The notes under the pieces: model-generated
Databases searched by the model: none
What the model was told of the DNA's origin: nothing
Seen by the model: only the letters and a program-made list of their open reading frames with translations
Shown: positions 1 to 6,435 of the stretch, piece by piece
Position numbering within the stretch: position 1 is the stretch's first letter
Layout: each line of letters begins with the position of its first letter
Assembly: GCA_900543095.1 (NCBI GenBank)
Contig: UQQD01000038.1
Span: forward strand, 1-9,413
DNA from: an uncultured Ruminococcus sp.
Lineage (GTDB): Bacteria; Bacillota; Clostridia; Oscillospirales; Acutalibacteraceae
DNA: 9,413 nucleotides
Direction of reading: 5' to 3'
Made by a program: the position numbers and the translations under genes

Positions 1-1646
1 ATATTGTCGATGAAGTAATACGCGTACCGGATGTCTCTGAAAAGATCATAGTTGTTATCCAGCGCTTTTATGAAATCCGAGTTCTTGGTGATGAGCTGAT
101 CCCACTCGTTGTTATCCGGATTTCCGCGCTGAGAACTCTTAAAGTAACTGCCCATGGTTGGTGCGCGGAGGGTGTAGTTTATGCCGTCCGCAGTATAGGC
201 TTTGCCGAAAATGAAACCGGCATTGTTTAGATCAATCCAACTGATGTTGGTAGTAACCTTGTAGTCGGCAATGAACAGACTATGCTCGTAAGCATATCCG
301 TACTGTGCGTCTTTATCCTTAGCCACAGAAGCCTGCTCGGAGGAACCATCTACATGGTTGGATGCAGGTTTCAGCACATAGGCGTCCACCGTGCCTGCAT
401 ATGTAAAAGGCACATAATGCAGGGTGCTGTCAGGCAAATTGCTGTTTACCGTTCCCGAAATATTCATCGCCGACAGATCAAAATAGTATCTGCCGCCAGG
501 GGTGAGGGTAAACTGCTCGTCAGGCTGACTTTCCACCGTCAGCGTGACATCCGCAAAAGCACTTGCAAGGTCGGTCTTGCAGTCACCGTTATACTGCTCG
601 CTGAATACCTTCATGGTATAGTCGCCCGGTGCAATGTCAGACGGGATTTTGATTTCAACCGTTCCGCTTTCGGCAGTAGGCTGTGCTACTCTGCCGTAAT
701 ACTGTGCGCCGTTGTTATCCGCCAGGATGACAGAGATATATTCATTTTTCCCTCTGGTCGCCCCTTTGTAATTCAGCGTAACGGTATCGTCGGGGACGGC
801 GCTGACAGTTTTTTCCGTTACGGCAAAATTGCGTCTACTATCTAAAAGCGTCAGCTTCCACTCGTTTCCGCTGTATTCGGGAATCGGGGTCAGCCCTCCG
901 TCAGGCTTTCCGCCCACGGCGGCAGATGCAAAAAGGACAGAGTTCAGATTTAAGTTAAAAGCGGGACGAACAGTCCGATGATTATTGAAAATGAGGACAG
1001 AGAACCCAGAGTATTGGACAGAACCCTCACTACGCACGACGGCGAGACGATATTTATCGGAGCCGGGGGAGCGCAGCCACCAACCGCTATCCACCCAATT
1101 CGGATGTGCAGGATTCAAGGCACGCAGATCGTTGTTTACAGCAATAGCCTCTTTTGCGGAAAGTGGCCAGAATACAGCGTTATCCACCTGCCCTCCCGCT
1201 ACACAGTCGGTATTCTCTCCGTCGTAACTTCCGCTTGTCAGCGTCCGTTTCTTTACGGCAGCATTTTCTTCTGTCGTCAGCTTTTCCGCAAGCGCATCTA
1301 TCGCGGTTTTCAAATTACTCGGTGCGTATTCGTTGTTTAATATGGTATCGACAAATGGTATAACCCCCATAGCGCCTGCCGCAAGCAGGGTAATATCCCC
1401 CTTTGAGCTTGTAACACCGCTTCCGTCATAGCCGATAACTCGCCATGCGGCAGGCTTATTTTCTTGGTTTTTCCCGAAATACACAGTCGGTGCGGTCGCT
1501 GTGTTTACAGTTTTATTCAGTGCGTCTGCGCCAAGCTGTATCGCAGCAGAGCCCTCTGTCCCAACCTCCTCGGCGAATACGCTTATCGGCGTAAGGCAGA
1601 GCGTCATGCATAAAGTCAGCAGGATACTAAGTATTCGTTTTTTCAT
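1..1646 (-). CDS. Secreted surface protein with DUF6273 lectin-like domain (3' end outside window)
   Basis: The reading frame is open for 548 codons from the ATG at 1644-1646 to the left edge, with GGAGGT at 1655-1660 eight bases upstream. A signal peptide is clear (MKKR, hydrophobic stretch, probable cleavage after VFA at residue 25). Residues about 30-240 match DUF6273: the AAWRVIGYD strand, the KKRTLTSGSY segment, WWLRSPG at 189-195 and VRPAFNLNL from 226. Residues about 250-370 look like an Ig-like beta domain (SAVPDDTVTLNYKG to DVTLTVES). From about 378 a second lectin/FGE-like module starts (PGGRYYFDLS, YVPFTYAGTVDAY, NYTLRAPTMGS, NNEWDQLI) and is cut by the window edge. The gene is the third of an operon with the collagen-like and TetR genes. 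The likely role is binding of an external ligand at the cell surface; the ligand is unknown. No cell-wall anchor is visible because the C-terminus is missing. Domain names come from recalled family patterns. Confidence 0.82.
   Translation of the reverse strand, partial: MKKRILSILLTLCMTLCLTPISVFAEEVGTEGSAAIQLGADALNKTVNTATAPTVYFGKNQENKPAAWRVIGYDGSGVTSSKGDITLLAAGAMGVIPFVDTILNNEYAPSNLKTAIDALAEKLTTEENAAVKKRTLTSGSYDGENTDCVAGGQVDNAVFWPLSAKEAIAVNNDLRALNPAHPNWVDSGWWLRSPGSDKYRLAVVRSEGSVQYSGFSVLIFNNHRTVRPAFNLNLNSVLFASAAVGGKPDGGLTPIPEYSGNEWKLTLLDSRRNFAVTEKTVSAVPDDTVTLNYKGATRGKNEYISVILADNNGAQYYGRVAQPTAESGTVEIKIPSDIAPGDYTMKVFSEQYNGDCKTDLASAFADVTLTVESQPDEQFTLTPGGRYYFDLSAMNISGTVNSNLPDSTLHYVPFTYAGTVDAYVLKPASNHVDGSSEQASVAKDKDAQYGYAYEHSLFIADYKVTTNISWIDLNNAGFIFGKAYTADGINYTLRAPTMGSYFKSSQRGNPDNNEWDQLITKNSDFIKALDNNYDLFRDIRYAYYFIDN
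969..1061 (-). other. Putative hypervariable ligand-binding segment (DGR variable-region-like) in the DUF6273 domain
   Basis: These 31 codons encode residues 196-226, between the conserved RSPG and RPAF motifs. Of them, 25 end in T or C, against 18 of the 31 codons just before GWW. The final stretch before RPAF is almost entirely NNY codons. Adenine-directed mutagenesis of AAY codons, as diversity-generating retroelements do, would leave this pattern. In DUF6273 homologues as I recall them, this segment varies strongly while the flanks stay fixed. No template repeat or reverse transcriptase was found in the window, so the assignment is inference. Confidence 0.45.
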
Positions 1647-1671
1647 TTTTCGCCACCTCCGTTATATAAAT

Positions 1672-3627
1672 TTAATCAAGAGCGGTTATTGTAATAGTAC
1701 CTCTAAAGCCACCGAGATAAGTATTGTATGCCGAATTTTCAAACCACAACTGCAATGTAATGTCTTTATTTGACGCATCATACATTCTGTTGAAATTAAA
1801 GGAATGTTGATCATTGGTATACGGTATTTTTGCCCCGTCCCTTTTTATTCGTGTAAGCTCCCTGCACAGATCGTTATCATAACCGTCTGTCATCTGAATA
1901 GAGTAATTGCCGCTGTTGTTAAATTCGTTTGAACCAACTTCGAGAGAACCGCTTAAGCAGACATTGTAAATATGTCCTTTTTTGAGGGTAATATTATTCA
2001 TGTAGGATGAAATCAAGCCGCCCTTGTTTATTTTTTGGTAGACAGAAATATTGACACGACTGTTATTCAGTACTGTCCTCGGAGCGTTTGCCTCTCCGTA
2101 AAAATATCCCGAACAGCTGCCGTTCTGACCTGCGTCACCCTTGTCGCCTTTATCTCCTTTGTCACCCTTTTCGCCTTTTTCACCGGTGTCTCCTTTGTCT
2201 CCTTTTTCACCGTCAACTCCTGTGGCTTTCACTCCCGTATCGGTCGTTCCTATCCACCAGTTGCCGTTTTCGCCGATAAACGGGGTGTTGCCGTCTTTGC
2301 CGTCAGCGCCGTTTTGTCCGTTTGTTCCGTCCTTACCATCAGCACCGTCTTTGCCGTCAACACCGTCTTTACCGTCAACACCGTCTTTGCCGTTTATACC
2401 ATCCTTACCGTCTGCGCCGTCAAGACCTTTCAAAATTGAAAGATCGTAAAGGTTAAGCCATGTTTCATCGCCGACATAACGCCACTGTAAGTTATTTTCA
2501 TTTACACGGAACTCCGGTGTTTTTCCGTTTATTCCGTCCTTACCGTTCTCTCCGGCATCTCCTTTATCTCCCTTGTCGCCTTTTTCACCGTCAACACCTG
2601 CGGCTTTTACGCCAATGTCGGTCACTCCGAGCCACCAGTTGCCGTTTTCACCGATGAACGGCGTATCACCGTTTTTGCCGTCAATACCATCGACACCGTT
2701 CTTTCCGTCGATTCCGTCTTTTCCGTCAAGACCTTTCAAATTTGAAAGATCGTAAAGATTTAACCATATTTCTTCACTGACATAACGCCATTGAAGATTG
2801 TTTTCATTTACACGGAACTCCGGTGTTTTTCCGTTTACTCCGTCCTTACCGTTCTGCCCTGTAGGTCCCTTTATATCAGAAATAGCAACAAGGTTTTGCC
2901 AGTCTTCTCCCTCATAGCGCCACTGTATATATTCTGTTGTTCTTTGTACCTCTATGTTTTTTCCGTCAAGACCGTTTTTGCCGTCAGCACCGTCTTTACC
3001 GTCAGTACCATCTTTACCGTCAATGCCGTCTTTACCGTTAGTGCCGTTTTTGCCGTCAGTACCGTTTATTCCGTTAGTACCGTCTTTTCCGTCAAGACCG
3101 TTCTTTCCGTCAATGCCGTCTTTACCGTTAGTGCCGTTTTTTCCGTCAGCACCGTCTTTACCGTTAAGACCGTTTTTGCCGTCAACACCGTTTTTTCCGT
3201 CAATGCCGTTTTTTCCGTCAATGCCGTTTTTGCCGTTAGTACCGTCTTTTCCGTCAATGCCGTTTTTTCCGTCAGTGCCGTCTTTGCCGTCAATGCCGTT
3301 TTTTCCGTCAATGCCGTTTTTACCGTTAAGACCGTTCTTTCCGTCAGCACCGTCTTTTCCGTCAGTACCGTCTTTGCCGTCAAGACCGTTTTTACCGTCA
3401 AGACCATTTTTACCGTCAGTACCTCTGAGCGTGTTAACAGCTACAAGATCGTGCCATTCCTCTTCGGCGGTATCTCTCCATTGGATTGCTGTGCCGTTGT
3501 TTCGTACCTCCGGCAACAGGGTTTTGCTATTTTCCGCCTTGCTGCATACGGCAGCAAACGCAATGCAAAGTATGATGCAAAGCACAAGACAGAGTGCGGT
3601 AGTAATACCATAGATTCGTTTTTTCAT
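1672..3627 (-). CDS. Collagen-like surface protein with IQWR modules and C-terminal globular domain
   Basis: This 651-residue protein starts with a signal peptide or membrane anchor (residues about 9-28; the AAVC before Cys28 is not a standard lipobox). An IQWR...W.DL module lies at 46-65. A long uninterrupted Gly-X-Y tract (69-224) is built from DGKNG/DGKDG units. More IQWR/LQWR modules lie at about 233-252, 268-300 and 370-401. Two GENGNWW modules (about 325-344 and 451-470) precede EKGDKGDKGD-type collagen tracts. Residues about 505-651 form a glycine-poor beta-rich domain resembling the trimerising C1q/BclA-type jelly roll. It is probably a trimeric stalk displaying a head outside the cell, as bacterial collagen-like proteins do. 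There is no LPXTG. Its ATG overlaps the TetR stop (ATGA), with a good ribosome site (GGAGG) upstream, and the DUF6273 gene follows after 25 bases. Host adhesion or spore-surface function is possible but not shown. Confidence 0.88.
   Translation of the reverse strand: MKKRIYGITTALCLVLCIILCIAFAAVCSKAENSKTLLPEVRNNGTAIQWRDTAEEEWHDLVAVNTLRGTDGKNGLDGKNGLDGKDGTDGKDGADGKNGLNGKNGIDGKNGIDGKDGTDGKNGIDGKDGTNGKNGIDGKNGIDGKNGVDGKNGLNGKDGADGKNGTNGKDGIDGKNGLDGKDGTNGINGTDGKNGTNGKDGIDGKDGTDGKDGADGKNGLDGKNIEVQRTTEYIQWRYEGEDWQNLVAISDIKGPTGQNGKDGVNGKTPEFRVNENNLQWRYVSEEIWLNLYDLSNLKGLDGKDGIDGKNGVDGIDGKNGDTPFIGENGNWWLGVTDIGVKAAGVDGEKGDKGDKGDAGENGKDGINGKTPEFRVNENNLQWRYVGDETWLNLYDLSILKGLDGADGKDGINGKDGVDGKDGVDGKDGADGKDGTNGQNGADGKDGNTPFIGENGNWWIGTTDTGVKATGVDGEKGDKGDTGEKGEKGDKGDKGDKGDAGQNGSCSGYFYGEANAPRTVLNNSRVNISVYQKINKGGLISSYMNNITLKKGHIYNVCLSGSLEVGSNEFNNSGNYSIQMTDGYDNDLCRELTRIKRDGAKIPYTNDQHSFNFNRMYDASNKDITLQLWFENSAYNTYLGGFRGTITITALD
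2140..2829 (-). repeat. Duplicated approximately 100-residue module block within the collagen-like gene
   Basis: Residues 267-357 and 369-496 share the same order: KTPEFRVNENNLQWRY, then LNLYDLS.LKGLDG, a short DGKDG tract, then TPFIGENGNWW, GVKA.GVDGEKGDKGD. The second copy has a longer collagen tract and carries WIGTTDTGVKAT where the first has WLGVTDIGVKAA. The near identity at nucleotide level around both TPEFRVNENN segments points to an internal duplication. Confidence 0.75.
2956..3423 (-). repeat. Nine-base-unit Gly-X-Y coding repeat (main collagen tract)
   Basis: The DNA repeats a degenerate 9-base unit, GAC-GGN-AAN or close variants, often paired into 18-base units such as DGKNGI and DGKDGT. 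Together they encode 52 Gly-X-Y triplets without interruption. Such tracts change length by slippage and recombination in other bacteria. The low complexity also produces long meaningless open frames on the other strand. Confidence 0.85.
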
Positions 3628-4226
3628 TTGTCATTGCCTCCTCTCAAATATTGTGAACGGTATTTATCTGCAAACAGGGCAACACCCTGTTTTAGGACCT
3701 CCATTTGGGTTTTTAAATAATATTCATCCTCAAACATAGCATAATGTACACAGGCACGGACAAATATAAAAATCAGCGGTGTAATCACCGTGTACGGAAT
3801 GCCGATTTTCGGCTCAAGCCGCTTGGCATACTCGGTATAGCGCTCATTTACCCCCTCAAAGAATTTCTTGCCGTGCTCAATATATTTCGGATGGGTATAG
3901 ACCTGATACATCAGCCGATATTTCTTGCCGTGCTTCTTTGCGGTCCAATACGGAATCTCTTTCACAAATCGTACAACATCCTTCGGGTCGGTGGGAGCTT
4001 TTTCCATAAAATCATCCTCGACCTTTTCCATACAGTATGCAGTTGATTCAATAATCAGTTCATCCACACTGTTGAAATAGGAATACAGATTTCCCGTTGT
4101 ACAGCCACACGCTGCCGCCAAAGCCTTGATGCCCGTACCGGTCAGTCCGTTTTCAGCATAGCATTCAAAGCATTTTTCCATCATTTCCTTCTTACGCTCG
4201 TTGTGCTGTTCCTCTGTTGTTCTCAT
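3624..4226 (-). CDS. TetR/AcrR-family transcriptional regulator
   Basis: This 200-residue protein has the usual TetR length. The N-terminal helix-turn-helix is clear: an E..FECYAENGLTGTGIKALA helix pair, then GCTTGNLYSYFNSVDELI (about residues 41-58), the TetR signature. The rest is helical ligand-binding and dimer domain with no recognisable ligand class. The start is the ATG at 4224-4226, with AAGGA about ten bases upstream. It is the first gene of the operon with the collagen-like and DUF6273 surface proteins, and its stop overlaps the next start (ATGA), so translation is probably coupled. It likely controls its own promoter through the inverted repeat just downstream of the -10 box, and so controls both surface proteins. 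The effector is unknown. Confidence 0.9.
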   Translation of the reverse strand: MRTTEEQHNERKKEMMEKCFECYAENGLTGTGIKALAAACGCTTGNLYSYFNSVDELIIESTAYCMEKVEDDFMEKAPTDPKDVVRFVKEIPYWTAKKHGKKYRLMYQVYTHPKYIEHGKKFFEGVNERYTEYAKRLEPKIGIPYTVITPLIFIFVRACVHYAMFEDEYYLKTQMEVLKQGVALFADKYRSQYLRGGNDK

Positions 4227-4245
4227 AATATTCGTTTCCTTTTGA

Positions 4246-4267
4246 TAACTAATTGATTAATTAATTA
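4246..4267. promoter_or_regulatory. AT-rich inverted repeat, candidate TetR operator
   Basis: Plus-strand arms TAACTAATT (4246-4254) and AATTAATTA (4259-4267) are 9-base inverted copies with one mismatch, around a 4-base centre GATT. The site covers the transcription start and early leader next to the -10 box, where a bound repressor would block initiation. A related TTAACTAG sequence lies upstream of the -35 box at about 4301-4308. Operator function is inferred from position. Confidence 0.5.
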
Positions 4268-4268
4268 T

Positions 4269-4297
4269 AGTATAGCACAGCGCTACGGTAATTTCAA
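4269..4297 (-). promoter_or_regulatory. Sigma-A promoter of the TetR/surface-protein operon
   Basis: On the minus strand TTGAAA (4297-4292) and TATACT (4274-4269) are separated by exactly 17 bases, with an extended -10 TGC directly before TATACT. Transcription would start near 4262 and run into the TetR gene. The promoter begins only about 30 bases past the kinase stop codon. Confidence 0.8.
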
Positions 4298-4325
4298 CAA
4301 TTAACTAGAAAAAAATCGCAAAATA

Positions 4326-5468
4326 TTAAATTTTTATCACATCTGTCGGAAACTTTACCGCTATTGCAGTACCCTTTTCCGAACTTTCTTCCACACGAAC
4401 CTTACCATTGTGCAGTGCAACGATTTCCCACACCAAAGAAAGTCCCAATCCCACGCCGCCGTATTCTCTGCTTCGGGATTTATCCACACGAAAGAAGGGC
4501 TGAAAAATGCTTTCTCTGTATTGTTCGGGGATGCCGTAGCCGGTATCAGCAACCGTAATAACAAGCTGATTATCTTTGTGCGTTACGGTAATATTCACTG
4601 TACCGTCAAAACGGTTGTAGCGTATAGCGTTTTCGGTCAGATTATATAACAAACGATAAATCAGCGTGTCACTGCCTGTCATAACAGCATCGCCCGTGCT
4701 TTCAAGTGTAACATTGTTCTTCTCTGCAAGGGGTGCAAGGTCAGTGAAAATCTCTTCTACCATAGGACCTATCTCTATGCGGTCAGCACACGATACTGTC
4801 CGCAGCTCGCTCATTTCCAACAGGGTTTTTGTCATTTGTGTCATTCGTTCGGTCTGCTCACGCAACAATCGGAGAAACTCCGCAGTTTCCGGGGATACCT
4901 CGGGATGCTCTGCCGAAAAAAGTTCAAGCTGTGCCTGCATAAGCGAAAGCGGCGTACGCAACTCGTGTGCGGCATTTCCCGTGAACTGTCGTTGAGCAGT
5001 AAATCCCTCATCAAGACGGTCAAGCATCCGATTGAACGACTTGACAAACTGTCTAAGTTCAGGCGGAACATCTTCGGTTATCTTCATATCCGTCAAATTG
5101 TTAGGTTGAACCTTTTCAACCCGAGCGGTAAAAGTACGCAGAGGCTTCAGTGCATGCCCGCTTAAAAAATACGCAAGCACACCGCCTAACAATGTTGCCG
5201 CCGCTGTAATATACCAATTGGTAGCGATAAAGGATTCCTGTGCTCCGTTAATTACGATAGTCAATTCACGATCAAGCTTTTCGTGTTCGGGATCGAAAAA
5301 GTCAGGTTCTCCTTTGTCCGTATCACCGTAACCTGTAACATAAGAGCCTATGGAATCCATGTAATGACTGCCGGAATAGCCGATAAGAACATTCATAAAA
5401 ATGCAGGTGGCTCCGATAAGAAGTGCTGTCATCAGAGTTATGCGCCATTGCAAGGATAGCTTTTTCAT
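4326..5468 (-). CDS. Two-component sensor histidine kinase (VanS/OmpR-partner type)
   Basis: This 380-residue kinase has two membrane helices (about 10-30 and 84-104) flanking a short extracytoplasmic loop of about 50 residues, followed by a HAMP-like linker (LKPLRTFTARVEKV). The dimerisation and phosphoacceptor H-box is AAHELRTPL with His168. The ATPase domain shows the N-box (YNLTENAIRYN), G1 (DTGYGIP, 308-314), the F-box FQPFFRVDKS and G2 (GGVGLGLSLV, 337-346). All catalytic residues are present, so it should be active. Its ATG overlaps the response-regulator stop (ATGA), with GGAGG upstream. The small sensor loop carries no recognisable domain. The divergent redox genes suggest it senses envelope redox or thiol stress, but this is inferred from position only. 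Confidence 0.93.
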   Translation of the reverse strand: MKKLSLQWRITLMTALLIGATCIFMNVLIGYSGSHYMDSIGSYVTGYGDTDKGEPDFFDPEHEKLDRELTIVINGAQESFIATNWYITAAATLLGGVLAYFLSGHALKPLRTFTARVEKVQPNNLTDMKITEDVPPELRQFVKSFNRMLDRLDEGFTAQRQFTGNAAHELRTPLSLMQAQLELFSAEHPEVSPETAEFLRLLREQTERMTQMTKTLLEMSELRTVSCADRIEIGPMVEEIFTDLAPLAEKNNVTLESTGDAVMTGSDTLIYRLLYNLTENAIRYNRFDGTVNITVTHKDNQLVITVADTGYGIPEQYRESIFQPFFRVDKSRSREYGGVGLGLSLVWEIVALHNGKVRVEESSEKGTAIAVKFPTDVIKI

Positions 5469-6142
5469 ACTTTTTCTTCCTCCATAACATATCCTTCACC
5501 AATGCGATTGCGAATCGGGTCATAGCCGAGTGCCGCACGCAGTTTCTTTCGTAATGCAGAAATATGTACTCTTATTGAATTGCTGAAATTGTCAACACTG
5601 TTATCCCAAACATGGTCAAGCAGTTCTTCCTGACTGACGGGGCGACCTTGATTAAGAAGTAAATATTCAAGTATTCCGATTTCTTTTCGGGTAAGTGACA
5701 GCTCCTGACCGTCAGCAACAGCAACACGGGCTTTGGTGTCAAAAGCAACCTTTCCACAGTTCAAAACAACATTGTTTTGTGTAAACCGACGGCGAGTCAG
5801 ACTGCGTATTCTTGCCTCAAGCTCCTCCAAATGAAAAGGCTTTGTCAGGTAATCGTTTGCTCCGGCATCCAGTCCTTCCACCTTATCGGCAACCTCACAG
5901 CGTGCCGAAAGAATTAACACTCCGGTATCTCTGTCGGTTTGTCGCAGAGTTCGCAGTACCGTCATCCCGTCTGCACCGGGTAAATTCAGATCAAGTAAAA
6001 CAAGATCGTACTTTTCCATTCCGAGCAACTCATTTGCTTTGTTTCCGTCATAACAAAAATCAACGCTGTATGCCAATCTTTTAAGGCTGCGAACAATTGT
6101 CTCGCACAGCGCACGCTCGTCTTCAATTACTAAAATACGCAT
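5465..6142 (-). CDS. OmpR/PhoB-family response regulator
   Basis: This 225-residue protein has a receiver domain followed by a winged-helix DNA-binding domain. The acidic pocket (Glu7, Asp8), phospho-acceptor Asp51 in LVLLDLNLPG, Ser79 and Lys101 in YLTKPF are all present. The C-terminal part (about 125-222) shows the OmpR pattern ELSLTRKEIGILEYLL, then SNSIRVHISALRKKL and IGEGYVM. The start ATG has AAGGAG (6155-6150) seven bases upstream. It is co-transcribed with the kinase and faces the CXXC/Fe-S/thioredoxin operon, whose promoter it most likely controls together with its own. Confidence 0.95.
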   Translation of the reverse strand: MRILVIEDERALCETIVRSLKRLAYSVDFCYDGNKANELLGMEKYDLVLLDLNLPGADGMTVLRTLRQTDRDTGVLILSARCEVADKVEGLDAGANDYLTKPFHLEELEARIRSLTRRRFTQNNVVLNCGKVAFDTKARVAVADGQELSLTRKEIGILEYLLLNQGRPVSQEELLDHVWDNSVDNFSNSIRVHISALRKKLRAALGYDPIRNRIGEGYVMEEEKV

Positions 6143-6185
6143 AGAAACTCTCCTTGTTATGTTTTCATATTTCTTTGATAATTTA

Positions 6186-6191
6186 ATTATA
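6186..6191 (-). promoter_or_regulatory. -10 box of the response-regulator/kinase promoter
   Basis: A perfect TATAAT lies on the minus strand at 6191-6186, about 45 bases before the response-regulator ATG. No -35 match stands at 17 bases; that position falls on the palindrome at 6212-6233, which suggests activator dependence or autoregulation. Confidence 0.6.
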
Positions 6192-6211
6192 TCGCTCAGA
6201 CATAAAGTTTT

Positions 6212-6233
6212 TGTTAAGTTTTCGTTCTTAACA
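6212..6233. promoter_or_regulatory. Palindromic operator shared by the divergent promoters
   Basis: Perfect inverted arms TGTTAAG (6212-6218) and CTTAACA (6227-6233) flank an 8-base spacer. The site lies 21-22 bases from the -10 box on either side, so it covers the -35 position of both divergent promoters. Such placement suits binding of a phosphorylated OmpR-family dimer that recruits RNA polymerase. Binding by the adjacent regulator is inferred. Confidence 0.55.
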
Positions 6234-6251
6234 GGGATTTTACATCCTCTG

Positions 6252-6260
6252 TGCTACAAT
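6252..6260 (+). promoter_or_regulatory. Extended -10 promoter of the CXXC/Fe-S/thioredoxin operon
   Basis: TGC followed by TACAAT (6255-6260) is an extended -10 box 28 bases before the TTG start of the first gene. The region 17 bases upstream (6232-6237) has no -35 match and overlaps the right arm of the palindrome, as expected for an activated promoter. Confidence 0.55.
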
Positions 6261-6288
6261 GAGAGCACAAAAGAAAGGAGTGACCGAA

Positions 6289-6435
6289 TTGACTCGAAAG
6301 AAAAAAGCCGTATTTCAGATCGTACTGATTATCTGCGGAATTACGATGCTGTGTTACGGAGCTCTGCGTGGAGAGGCAGAAACCGTGTTAAGCAAGGCAA
6401 TCCGGCTGTGTTTGGAGTGTGTGGGAATTGGATAA
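6289..6435 (+). CDS. CD1871A-like CXXC-motif small membrane protein
   Basis: This 48-residue protein starts at TTG (6289-6291), eight bases after the ribosome site AAAGGAG (6274-6280). No ATG is available in a sensible place. It has a basic N-terminus (TRKKK), one hydrophobic membrane helix (about 7-23), the segment ALRGEAETVLSKAIR and the C-terminal CLECVGIG, which carries the CXXC pair. This matches the clostridial CD1871A-type CXXC family: a short helix, RGE, a KA helix and CLECIGIG at the end. Function is unknown; the CXXC and the position ahead of an Fe-S and a thioredoxin-like gene point to thiol-disulfide exchange or metal binding at the membrane. Its 3' end overlaps the start of the next gene, so translation is probably coupled. 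Confidence 0.85.
   Translation: MTRKKKAVFQIVLIICGITMLCYGALRGEAETVLSKAIRLCLECVGIG

Noticed and set aside
282..845. Plus-strand open frame of 187 codons
   Set aside because: It lies opposite the DUF6273 protein gene, which has a signal peptide, recognisable domains and a ribosome site; the opposite frame has none.
2956..3423. Regular short repeats that might suggest a CRISPR array
   Set aside because: The units are 9 or 18 bases, continuous without unique spacers, and encode Gly-X-Y in frame.
2791..3720. Long plus-strand open frame of 309 codons rich in VFAVNTVFTV-like repeats
   Set aside because: It is antisense to the collagen-like gene; the repeat pattern simply mirrors the 9-base Gly-X-Y units and there is no ribosome site.
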